A DNA stretch of 64,000 nt, from assembly GCA_003313425.1 (NCBI GenBank), contig NHZP01000078.1, positions 151,768-215,767 on the forward strand, written 5' to 3'. Below, one piece after another: positions 1 to 9,602 of the stretch. The notes below the pieces were generated by a model. The model was not told where the DNA came from. It saw only the letters and a program-made list of their open reading frames with translations, and did no database searches. The number at the start of each line of letters is the position of its first letter. Position 1 is the stretch's first letter. Origin of the DNA: Pseudopyrenochaeta lycopersici (Eukaryota > Ascomycota > Dothideomycetes > Pleosporales > Pseudopyrenochaetaceae). A program made the position numbers and the translations under genes.

Positions 1-1
1 T

Positions 2-475
2 CCCAAGTTTGATGTCAAGGAGACTAAGACACACTACGAGCTCCATGGCGAACTTCCCGGTGTCGAGCAGAAGAACATCAACATCGAATGGACTGACAAC
101 AACACACTGACCGTCTCCGGCCGTCACGAACATGTGCGCGAAGAAGGCGAGCGCCCCCAAGGCTTCATCGAAGACGACGCAGAGCAAAAGAAACTCGATC
201 ATCAACCTACCGTCGAAGATGAGACCAGTGCCAATACTAGCAAAGAGACATCGGTCGCCAAGCAGTCTGAGAAGAAGGATGTAGCGAAGCAGACTGAGCC
301 ACCCAATTCCAAATACTGGGTTTCTGAACGCAGTGTCGGTGAATTCCATCGCTCCTTCGCCTTCCCTGCTCGTATCGATCAGGATTCTGTCAAAGCTAGC
401 TTGAAGAATGGCATCTTGAGCATTGTTATTCCGAAGGCGACGGCGCCTCAGGCTAGGAAGATTTATATTGGGTAA
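2..475 (+). CDS. Small heat shock protein (Hsp20/alpha-crystallin), 5' truncated by window edge
   Basis: An open frame enters at base 2 and ends at TAA 473-475, about 157 visible residues. It holds an alpha-crystallin domain: an early strand with ELHGELPGV, then LTVSGRHEH, a long charged insert rich in Lys/Glu/Thr, then YWVSERSVGEFHRSFAFPA and the family's closing motif ASLKNGILSIVIPK with the terminal I-x-I type tail (KIYIG). The charged insert between the two halves is typical of fungal Hsp30-like small heat shock proteins. Such proteins are ATP-independent cytosolic holdases that bind unfolding proteins. The start codon lies outside the window. No lesion is seen, so this is probably an ordinary host gene at the edge of the accessory region. 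Confidence 0.93.
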   Translation, partial: PKFDVKETKTHYELHGELPGVEQKNINIEWTDNNTLTVSGRHEHVREEGERPQGFIEDDAEQKKLDHQPTVEDETSANTSKETSVAKQSEKKDVAKQTEPPNSKYWVSERSVGEFHRSFAFPARIDQDSVKASLKNGILSIVIPKATAPQARKIYIG

Positions 476-1226
476 GCGACTACTCGAGATATGGACAGCA
501 TCATACATGACTATCGTGGTGGAACCACATTAAGAATCGCTCTAAACCATACCGCGTTAATTATAGTTTTGAACCGCGTTAAGAACGCGTTAAGTAAATA
601 AACCTTAGTTTCTGTGCCAACTCTCAGTCTGCATGAGCTGATCTTTTCATTCAGTCCTGAGCTGACAGGTTCAAGATTTCGCTAAAGGCCGTCCTGTAGA
701 GATACACAACCTCTTCCGGTGTGTGCTGTGTCTGTAACCATCCGTCACCATACCTGTTTCACCATCGGAGTAATTCAGCTGAAAACTCTAAGGTCGTCAT
801 TCTGACAAGGATCTGGTAGGTTTGACTTTGTTAAGGCCATGACTCCAGCAGAAATTGGTGCCAGATTTGCATGTACTGAAGCAGGCTGGCAAAGTACAAA
901 TACAACATGGAGGTACATATAGCGAAGAAGCCACAGATTGTTTCTTTCCTCGCGCGCCAGGCTTACGAACCCTCGACCAAGGCGAAGGCAAACTTCTTCG
1001 GTTTAACGAAAAGGTTGAACAGTTCAGAGCGGTAGATCTTGAAGATGCAGAGACAGAGTGGTCTGCTCAAAGCGACGATGATTCTTCTGATGAGGGATTG
1101 CTGATGATAAAACAACGTGAGCGGATTGACAATTACAGGGATTTCTGAAGGCACACGCGACACTCAACCAGAGAGAGGAGATCCCGGATAAGACAGACTG
1201 GATATCCACGGTGACTTGAGAATGAC
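476..1226. other. No confident gene; possible 3' exon of the Zn2Cys6 gene
   Basis: No recognisable family. A + frame at 855-1148 has an acidic C-terminal end (residues around SDDDSSDEGLLM) but no clear start. On the - strand a frame at about 1024-1165 could be a last exon of the downstream regulator gene, because exon 3 of that gene ends in a strong splice donor (AT|GTAAGT at about 1230). I could not fix the acceptor. Confidence 0.35.
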
Positions 1227-3428
1227 TTACATGACTGGTGATGGGGTATGGGCAACCACCTGGCTCAGGCTTTGTGGCGCGTGATAGTACAGTTGTGGAG
1301 TGTGCTGTTGATGTGGTGGCTCTTGAGAGCGAGATACAGGCTGACCTTGCGTCGCGTTCCTCTCATGGACTGGGTTGTCCGGAGCTTGGGCATACGGCGA
1401 TATATATTCAGGAGGGCACGAGACTCTCGGCAGAGGTGGTGGCGCTTGCTCACTCCCGTCACTGTCACCACAGTTGCTAGCCACTGCTGAGTTAAGCTCA
1501 TGTTCTTCAGTGGCGATGGACAGTCCGCGAGCGCCACTATGGCCTATTGGAGTTGCTGCTGTGCATGCCGTGTGAGTGCCGTGAGCAGCTCCACAGAGCG
1601 GTATGTGGATCTGAGTGCAAATCGGACACCGATTGTAGACTGCAGCGATCTGCTCCTTTGCCTGTGTGGGTGGTGGAGGCTTTGTGATTCCCTTTTTCGG
1701 CCAGTACGTTCTGTTTGCATAGCCTTCACAAATAAAGCCAACTCGTGTACAATTGGCACCTAGTCATCGTATCAGACGTCTATAAGGTATAGCACTTTGC
1801 TTGAAGCTTACATTTAGGTTTCGCTTCATCGCACTTCTTCTTTCGTTTCCGACATGTCCCACAACCAGTCTTAGTTCGGTGTGCGAATTGCTGCCCGAAG
1901 TTAGTTTACAGTGACCCCGCAAAAGTTTCCGCCACACTAGTCGCGACGCGTTCCCTCACAACATCTCCTTCTCAACTTTCAAGTATCATAACTATGCCAC
2001 CACATCGCCAAATTTTACAAGAAATAGACCAAAATACGCGCAGAGGCCCTAATTTAACAGTCCAGCAGCGAGATCAAATTATTGGGATGCTGCATGGTGG
2101 TTCTACAGTTGCTCAAGTTGCTGACGCGTATGGCCGGAGTGAACGCGCTATACGCGACCTCAGGAAGAAATATCACCAAACAGGCACAACTGCAGATAAA
2201 CCTCGCAGCGGCCGGCCACCTATACTATCGCTTCATCAAAAGAAGATCATCTATCGCAAAGCACGTGCGCAGCCAAAAATTGAGTACAAAGAGCTAGCTG
2301 AAGTGGCAGTGACTGTGAATCTAGATGGCACCTCTTCGAAGCCGCCTAGCTCTAGTACACTATCCCGATACCTTAAAAGACAAGGCCTCACTAAATCTCC
2401 TTGTAAAAAGCGTCCTAAGCTCTATCGCGGGGATGCGTTGAGGCGCCTCAAGTTCTGCAAGGAGTACTCTCAATTCCTATGGCATTGGCGTGCGCTCAAG
2501 TTCTCTAACGAATGCTTAGTTCAGAAGGGCTCAAGGCAAAACTAAGAGTGGGTTTTTCGAAATTCACAAGAGAAATAGAAGACAATAATGCCCCAAACCT
2601 ATAGCTGCGGTAAAAAGGTGTCATAAATGGTATGGGGTTCAATGTGGTTAGATGAACGTGGGTGTGCCTAGAGAAGTCCTCTAGTTATAATAGAGCGTGA
2701 TTTCGATGCTCCAAAGTATGGGTACTCTGCTAAAAGTTACATTAAGGCCTTGACTAAAGGGCTTCTACCATCTTGGCGTCGTTCTTAGCTCTTTATGCAG
2801 GATAATGCGCGCATACACACAGCTGCAGCGACGCCTGAGTTCCTGCGCAAGCACCACATCACCACCATCAAATGGCCAGCATACTCACCTGATCTCAACC
2901 CAATTGAGCACGTCTAGTAGTACCTAAAGAAGCGCATGTACAAATTCTATCCACAATATAACAATTACAGCCAAGCTATAGAAGAGTAGGATGGCTTTTG
3001 CAGTGCATTGAAAGAGTGCTGGCGGCACATACCAGCTAAGCTCATCAAGCGCCTTATCTTGAGTATGCGACAACGAATTGCTGCATGTAAAAAGGCACGA
3101 GGATGGCAAACAAAGTATTAATCATCTATGCAACTCTTGACCCAAAAAAAATTAATTATATAATATTTTGGCTGAGATATATGGTGTTGAAGTTTGGTGT
3201 ACATGTGCTTGAGAGGGTGGCTCGTGCATGCGCGGCGGAAACTTTTGCGGGGTCACTGTAGTCATGAAGTATTCCAACAGAACATACTCTCTTCGCTTTC
3301 TTCAATGACACTTGTACGCCCGCTCGGGTCACCTCGTTTGCGTTTGTGTCTGCAAGGCCATTTGAGTCGTTCGTACCACCCGTGGTGGCGTGCAACAGTG
3401 GTGGCCCGCCGTTCTGGAATGGCTCCAT
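1227..3428 (-). CDS. Zn2Cys6 (Gal4-type) transcription factor, first intron split by a Tc1/mariner insertion
   Basis: Exon 1 (3428-3288, 47 codons) starts at ATG 3428 and ends before the donor GTATGT. Exon 2 (1890-1812) and exon 3 (1759 to about 1230) are separated by a 52-nt intron (1811-1760). Joined, exons 2 and 3 give six cysteines spaced C-x2-C-x6-C-x6-C-x2-C-x6-C, with the basic run RKRKKK between the second and third: an exact zinc binuclear cluster. Exon 1 ends in phase 0 and exon 2 (QFAHRTKTGCGTC) starts in phase 0. Exon 3 continues as a Pro/Gln/His-rich tail with a CPIC-x6-C patch. Without the transposon, intron 1 would be 45 nt with a CTAAC branch site and CAG acceptor; with it the intron is about 1.4 kb. 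The protein should be a nuclear DNA-binding regulator. The 3' end is uncertain because the stop follows a donor-like GTAAGT. Confidence 0.85.
1909..3258 (+). mobile_element. Tc1/mariner element 1 (1,350 bp), in the intron of the Zn2Cys6 gene
   Basis: The ends are a perfect 25-bp inverted repeat, 1909-1933 and 3234-3258, beginning CAGTGACCCCGCAAAAG. TA target duplications lie at 1907-1908 and 3259-3260. Size, TIR start CAGT and TA duplication are standard for Tc1/mariner DNA transposons, which move by cut and paste. It carries one broken transposase gene and so cannot be autonomous. Confidence 0.93.
1994..3121 (+). pseudogene. Tc1-type transposase pseudogene
   Basis: ATG 1994 opens 183 codons with an N-terminal helix-turn-helix region (LTVQQRDQIIGMLHGG, then AQVADAYGRSERAIRDL) and an RPRSGRPP-like linker (KPRSGRPPIL), then stops at 2545. 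In the same direction the rest of a DD34E transposase can be followed to TAA 3121 with several stops: SPLVIIERDF, MQDNARIHTA, SPDLNPIEHV and a final GWQTKY. The first catalytic aspartate motif, normally FSDEC, reads FSNEC (Asp to Asn). The Trp positions after PIEH are TAG codons. These are G-to-A changes of the kind RIP makes. The gene is dead. Confidence 0.9.
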
Positions 3429-4618
3429 TATGTACAGTTCACGGCGTTTTCATCCTTGCTGGAGGAAGCGTTTATAAGCCAGGTGTCGTATGCTAGAACG
3501 GAAAACTTGACAATGGCATGGGCTCGATGTTGCTTGATGTGCTCCGTTATAGTCGAGTATCGATAGAGATGCCTAGAGCCTGAAATCATTCGTGATGCTG
3601 TGGGTGATAAGATCTAAGGCGCTGATAGCAAACCGTCAAAGCCAGACGTTGTATGAGGCGCGAGAGTGGATAAGAGTGCTCAACGAGCAATGAGACTCCA
3701 GACGCCAGGCGCCGCTTGCCGCGGGCAGCGATTGATCCTACTAGGGCAGAGAGGGACGTGCAGCACAATTGGACCGAACCGCTCCAGCCCCCGCTTATCA
3801 TTCGGGTCACCGAACAGCCATAGCAGCGCTTAAATCTAGATGGGAAGGCTTCGGTATGCATTCGCGCGGATGATTCGCGGGTACACGCCTAAAGCTGCTT
3901 TGTGAGTGCAGATTCGAGTGGTTTTGCTGGGCGATTTAGCCAACGCGGGAACACCGCGTTTGCTTATCACATGTTGAGTGCTTCGGGCTGCTAATTAGTG
4001 GAGATAGCCCCACTAGCGTGCCTTCCTGGATTTGCATCAAACGCGCAAGAGCGGCTTGCCGCCCACTGAAGCTGCCCCTAAGTTAGGGACGCACAAGCGT
4101 GATTTTGGCGCGGTGCCTAGCGGACGCACAGTACTTACGCGGCACCCCTATCAAAGTGGGCGTTGGGTCGTACGGTCGTCCATTCAAAAGTTTCCGCGCC
4201 CTATGCGGCAGGCGTTAGCCACTGTGGACTTCTTTTCCGCAGAAGGCGAGCTGCAAGAAATTCACGAGATAACGGGAATCGACGTTCGCGCCCTTCAAAG
4301 AGGCCCTTTATCTCAGTTCAGCGTTGATGAGCGAATGTCATGGGCTGCAAGACGCGAGACAAAACGTGAAGAAGACGCGGCATACACGGAAGTTTACTTA
4401 CAAAGCAGTCTGTGATCGCGTCTTCGAACCGGGCTTGTTCGTCCGGAGAAGCTTAGGTCTAATTCCATTTCTGTCCAGAGAGATGGCTATTGAGAACCAC
4501 TACGTGTCGGCAGATTGCGACGATAAACGCTTCTGTACCGATTAATCGCCAGTCGTCAGTACACTGGTTTGGTCTGAAACATGCCTAATAAGCGGTTAAT
4601 CTGGGTAGGAGTTGGGGT
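3429..4618. other. No confident gene
   Basis: A + frame at 4032-4415 (127 codons, Arg/Glu-rich second half) has an ATG but no family I recognise and no supporting promoter or splice signals. Nothing else stands out. Confidence 0.3.
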
Positions 4619-5297
4619 CAGAGTTGCTAACAAGCCGGCCTGGACGGCCTGGCCTGGGAAAAGCCTGAAAAGCCTGGATTAGCATTAATTTTTTGAACTC
4701 TGATTGGTCCATTTCTTCCTCTGACCATTCGTCTTCCTCTGGCCATTCCCAAAGCTTATATATTTTATCAACAGCGTCGCCACCGAGGGAGGAGGCATTT
4801 AAGTTTTTGTTATCTAAGTAGATCATCAATATGCCGATATTGAGTGGATTAACATACCTGCAAAGCCTTCGCTGATCCAGCTCCTAACGCACGTCAACGC
4901 AGCTGTTAGCTGGCCGGATAGCTTCCTCCGTTTTGGTTCTAACATATCTCCAACTTCTGAAAAGAGGCGCTCACAATCAGTAGAAGCAGCAGGAATTGAG
5001 AGTATGTCGGGGGCCATCCGAGATAGATTATAGAGAGAGCCAATAAGCAATTGGATCAATTGCGTGGGGGTGATCTCTCGGAAGGTTATCCACTCTCTTC
5101 CACCGTATAAACTCCTCTCCCTCCTCGTTTCCTGGTGTCTTAACCGGCCCACTATCGTTAGGGGGGAGGGCGTCAGCGGCAGTTGCGGCAGCGGAATCGG
5201 TTGGCGCGTCAAGGAGAGCGCTACGGAGCTCCTCCTCGAAGCTTTGAATATCTCGGGTGCGCTTTTTCGATCGGACTTGACATCGTTTTGGTAGCAC
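4596..5297 (-). pseudogene. hAT transposase C-terminal (dimerisation) fragment
   Basis: Read on the - strand: an acidic stretch (DIQSFEEELRSALLD) leads to DPIAYWLSL, then a one-base frame change near 5030-5050, then YNLSRMAPDILSIPAAST and DCERLFSEVGDMLEPKRR, the typical hAT C-terminal dimerisation block. A likely intron (GTATGT at about 4845 to CTTAG at about 4812) then joins a Glu/Asp-rich tail that runs through the TIR to a stop at 4596 outside the element. The BED finger and catalytic core are missing. Confidence 0.8.
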
Positions 5298-5577
5298 GGT
5301 AGAGGTCTTTGACGGAGAAGTTAGGTCCGAGGAAGTCCCGGCATTAAGGGGTTTAAGGCAATCACAATCTCTCGAGTAGTATTTAGAAGATCATGATTGG
5401 CTCGTGTAGCTTAAACCCTGTAGGTGAGCCTTGGCAAATTTGCGGCCAATTCATCCCGTCTCAACTCAACTCAGCTCTGATGTGTACGGCTTCATATACA
5501 TACCTACCAGGCCGAAACCAGGCTACCAGGCCGCGGCCTTCGGCCTGGCTTGGCCGGCCGGCTTGTTAGCAACTCTG
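4619..5577 (-). mobile_element. Internally deleted hAT element (959 bp)
   Basis: Terminal inverted repeats begin CAGAGTTGCTAACAAGCCGG at 4619 and, inverted, end at 5577. Flanks are GTTGGGGT (4611-4618) and GTTGGGGA (5578-5585), an 8-bp duplication with one mismatch, the hAT target size. GGCC-rich palindromes follow each TIR. Only the 3' part of a hAT transposase gene is inside, so the element depends on a full-length relative. Confidence 0.85.
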
Positions 5578-6724
5578 GTTGGGGATGTGACAGGAAGGGG
5601 CATTGACGGACATGAAGATGCTACTCTACGCATGAGGAATCGAAGCCGCCTAGAATCTAGCGAGGCAGACATGCTTCCCCAAATTGAACCATATCGGCCC
5701 CGACACCTCTCATGTTGTAGTGTCCACAGATCTCTGGTGTAGACTTCTATCGCTGATACGTACTCAAAGAATGAGAGGCCGGTGAAGCAGCCTCAGCCGC
5801 GCTTGAAGGGTTTGGAGGCGACCTAGGGTCGATTCGAGGCTACATTAGTTGGCACGATGTGACGGAGGCAGGCGGCCAGGGGCAGGGACACAAGGGACGA
5901 AACCATCGAGATCTACAAGTATACACGGCTTGTTAGCGTGGTCGCATCGGTGGAATGTGGTACGTACCTGAAGAGACAGTGTCATGGTGAAAGACGCGTA
6001 GAGGTTTTATAGCTGACTTAACCCTACGATGCGATAAAAATAGATTGGCCTTAATTTGGGCCATTTTTGATTTAGGCCCTTTTTCGATTTGGGCTCCCTT
6101 TTGGGCACTTTCTATTTTAGATCACCTATTTGTAGCGCCTTCTTTGGAGCCTAAAACACGTCCACGCTGACGTCGAGCCCATTTCGTTAACACTGGACCT
6201 GAGGTGTTCTAGCGACTCCCTTCCGAAAGACCGCCTGCGCTTTCGCACTGACGAGCTCAACAGCAGTGGGATGGCGATTTGATCACCGGCGAGGGATATA
6301 GTTTGTCCTTGGCAAGAGTTAGTTCAAATAGGTGTGAGAAGCGAGGGGCCTACAAGAGCATCTCCATCTGGCGGCAACCAAGGCCGTCCTGTCTCATGCG
6401 TAGACATGAACCCGTCGAAGCGATCGTTGCGACGCGCTTGGAAGTAGATGCCCTCGTCGTATTCGTGGCACAGCTTCGACAGCTTTCCGTAAAGGAGTTT
6501 GAGAAGTCTGTGGCTGCCGCTGCAACGACATGATTACAGCGCTGGAGACACTGGCCTATCGCCTTGCATGGACTGCGGAATATAAGCGAACGATGAATGA
6601 GGATTGTATCAACGAAGAGGTTGCACTGCCCTCTTTAAATCCTCCAACAAGGACGCCACGCTCCCACAGCATTCCTTCATCAAGCGTTGCTGACCACCAA
6701 ATCTCGCTGACCAGTAATGGCTGG

Positions 6725-6840
6725 ACGCCGAGGTCACAAGCGTGAATGGTAGCGTGCCAGCGTGAATTGTAGCGTACCGGCGTGATTGCTAGCTTGCCAA
6801 CGTATTTTCCAGCCCGCCAGCGTGATCTCTAGCACCGCAC
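6725..6840. repeat. Degenerate minisatellite, about 24-bp unit
   Basis: Four to five diverged copies of a unit like GCGTGAATGGTAGCGTGCCA, each pairing a GCGTGA with a following TAGCGTGCCA or TAGCTTGCCA variant. Function unknown. Confidence 0.6.
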
Positions 6841-7659
6841 TCACGCTCGTTTGGACTCGTGGAGCGGCGTTATGCCACCTGGTTGCTGGCAGAGAGAGGG
6901 AGTCAATTCTATTGGTGTCCGAGAAGACTCCGGTCTAACCCCCTAAGTCATGTTTTCGAAAGACCTTTGTTGCGAGACGGTTGTTCCATCTCATTTCTCG
7001 AAGCAGATGAGATGAAGCAGCGCAGTAAGCAACGGAACGACAAAGAACTCATTGACTATTTCTCTACATGTGTATGAGTGGAGATGTCTCACATACCCTC
7101 TCGCTGCCTGTCTATTGATCGCCGAATACTCAAGCCAATCAGAGTTGGAATGACTATGCCAGAGTGGCTGGAACCTATAGAAAGGGAAGCGAAGATATGG
7201 AACGCGGTTGCTAACGTTACAGTAGTGATTGGATAATAAAAACGCGGTGGATACGAGCTTATCCAGATGGGCAGGAACAAGATCTTTTCTGCATTGATCC
7301 CGATACTTACATGAGCTTGATTCTGCAAACAGAAGAGATGGATGCATCTCGCCTCGCCTAGAAGATATAATTCAAGTCCACGATATACACCGAGAGAATA
7401 GCTATAAAGAATATAAGAGCTAGAGATGAGAGCGGATGTAGGTTGAAAGAGAGTATTCAACAAAGGAATTTCTTATTTTACATGTAGCGAACTGCATCAA
7501 AGTCAAGATGGAACCTTAATAGCAGAGGAACCGCCACAAGCCCCAACGAGGCTAAAACTTCGTGCATGTAATAGTTTACATTCACAATACTGTAGATAAA
7601 GGATAGATCTTAGTAGTGGTAGCCTGCATATTCCACGGGAGAGGTCAGGGTAAATGAAA

Positions 7660-7660
<1 letters not shown>

Positions 7661-7690
<30 letters not shown>
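7661..7690. repeat. (AAG)n microsatellite
   Basis: Ten uninterrupted AAG units. Confidence 0.95.
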
Positions 7691-8063
7691 ACTGTACCAT
7701 AATAAAGGTGACTGTCGGCCTGGGCTGTATATCTTAGGCTTGTTTTAGTGGAATGTTAAGCTGGAGCCTAGGAGCCAATCATGATAGCGACAAGCCATAT
7801 GTGATCAACTCACTAACCACTTGTAATAATGACGTGCAACACGGAAACGTCCACCACTCGTGATGACGTGGGCCGTTGGAATCGGGTGGCTGTCGTTAGT
7901 GGATGGGATCCGGCCTGCGCCCGTTGTCTTCCCGACTAATCTGCAGGGAAGTCGTAATGCAGTGTCGCTGTGGGTTACTATGGTGGGGAAGACTACCGGC
8001 TGATTCGCTTACTCCAATATGTAAGAAAACCTTAAATTGACCACCGTGCTATCCACCACTGAG

Positions 8064-8113
8064 CACCACTCAGCACACTAGACCACTCAGCACACTAGAC
8101 CACTCAGCACACC
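8064..8113. repeat. 17-bp tandem repeat
   Basis: About three copies of CCACTCAGCACACTAGA in a row, preceded by a related CCACTGAGCACCACT stretch. Confidence 0.75.
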
Positions 8114-8237
8114 ACTCCAGCCCGAAAGAAAAGGAAACGTCCACAGGGTCGAAATGGGCTCTAAGCGTCTAAAATTAGTCAACGTCTACATTTCGCAATC
8201 CTAACCAGCACTATGCCTCAAAATTCGAAGATTGTCG

Positions 8238-8790
8238 CTTATATATGGAGAAGGAGAAGCATATGCGAGCCTACGGTTGAGAGAGGAGATACAGAAACGG
8301 CACGAGGGTCGGGAAACAGACAGTCTGCACGATTTATCTGGTGCGTTCTATTTCTAAAGATAGCATTTGCCACACCAGCTGTACACAGCTAACGATCCAT
8401 AGTCTCCTCGTTGCCTTTCCCAAGAAATGAACTGTTCGTCGGACGAGAAGACCAGCTTCAGTCTCTCGAACAACTCCTCCTTCCCAACACCCACCGACGC
8501 ATGACAGTATATGGACTGGGGGGGGGGGGGGCTGCGGGAAATCGGCGTTTGCCCTTGAGTTTGCATATCGCGCGCTGGCGAGACATGCTAGACGCCTGGT
8601 CCTCTGTTTGCCTGCAATCAGCCGAGAGAGCTTCGAGCTTGCCTATCGGGAGATCGCAATCCGCCTCTGCATACCAGGAATTACCGACGACAACGCAGAC
8701 ATCAGGAAGCTGGTTAAGGACACGATGAGCTCAGGCAGCCTGGGCAACTGGCTGATGATTGTTGATAACGCTGATCTACAAGGCAAGCTC
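8238..8790 (+). pseudogene. HET-like tail plus NB-ARC P-loop fragment of an NLR-type incompatibility protein
   Basis: A first exon to 8340 reads YGEGEAYASLRLREEIQKR, which resembles the conserved end of fungal HET domains (YGEG..A..RLREEI). A 62-nt intron (8341-8402, GTGCGT to CCATAG, branch CTAAC) joins in phase to PFPRNELFVGREDQL, the usual start of fungal NB-ARC domains, then RRMTVYGLGG. At the P-loop a run of 14 G (8518-8531) puts the next part out of frame; the other frame gives GCGKSAFALEFAYRALAR, then LVLCLP and the Walker B-like NWLMIVDNAD. The sequence then leaves NB-ARC and runs into kinase sequence near 8780. NLRs of this type act in heterokaryon incompatibility or innate recognition. 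C-terminal NB-ARC and all repeats are absent. Confidence 0.72.
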
Positions 8791-9361
8791 GCGAACAAGT
8801 CTCCTTGCCGTGCTGGAAGGTTGCATCGAGGGGTATGAGTCGTTGCACAAACGGGTTGGTTTGCTGCAACGCGACATATCACCGAACAACCTTATGGTAA
8901 ACGAAGATGAGGAAAACCCCTCTTGGTGCGCGTTCTTGATCGACCTCGACCTGGCGATCACGGAGCAGCGGGAGAAGTCTTCAGGAGCGCGAGGGAAGAC
9001 CGGTACACGAGCATTCATCGCGATCGGTGTGCTTCTCGACGACAAAAACCATTCGTTTATGCACGATCTGGAGTCGTTCTTCTGGGTACTATTCTGGATA
9101 TGCGTTCACTATGACGGGCCGGGCAAAGATATTGGGACAACTGAATTTGAGTGCTGGAACTATGAGAGTGACCAGAAGCTGGCGGAATTAAAATTGGGGC
9201 TGGTTAGTAGAGAAAGGCATTTCCTTAACCGGGTAACCAATGCCTTCACGCCATACTATCAGCCATTGATTCCACATGTCAATAGGTTGCGAAGGGTTGT
9301 TTTCCCAATGAATAATCCCTGGGAGAACGAAGACAGGACACTCTATTTTCGGATGAAGTAG
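8790..9361 (+). pseudogene. FunK1-type fungal kinase, C-terminal half
   Basis: The frame gives LEGCIEGYESLHKRVGLL, the catalytic loop QRDISPNNLMV (H/Q-R-D-x-S-x-N-N), FLIDLDLAI in the DFG position, GTRAFIAIGVLL, and HSFMHDLESFFWVLFWIC, all hallmarks of the FunK1 family of fungal protein kinases. The N-lobe is missing. Its place is taken by the NB-ARC fragment. The frame stops at TAG 9359, but the same frame continues beyond it with LRNAQKDLEDLGKLQQ, so the stop looks premature. The usual His of HRD is Gln here. Probably a non-functional copy. Confidence 0.8.
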
Positions 9362-9602
9362 ATTCTTCGGAACGCGCAGAAGGATCTAGAAGACTTAGGG
9401 AAATTACAGCAAAAGGACAAGTAGACGCAATCATCACAAAGCATCATTCTCATAGAGCCGATCACTTCACTCGGAGTTGAAGGAATTGAAGGGAAGCGAG
9501 AGCCCGAGAACTAGCAAGTAGAGATAAGCAAAGGTGCGCCTATGGAGGTTTATCCACTTATTGTGATCCCAACTCCATACATACTTAGGCGAGCTGGCAA
9601 TA

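Larger units (their letters stand above)
5586..8160. other. 2.6 kb without recognisable gene
   Basis: Short frames only, none with a family match. Contains degenerate tandem repeats near 6040-6130 (TTGGGCC/TTTTGAT-like), near 6725-6840 and a GAA microsatellite at 7661-7690. Looks like old intergenic or transposon-derived DNA. Confidence 0.5.

Noticed and set aside
855..1148. 97-codon + frame with acidic end
   Set aside because: First codon is not ATG, no motif, and it overlaps a possible last exon of the opposite-strand regulator gene; left unassigned.
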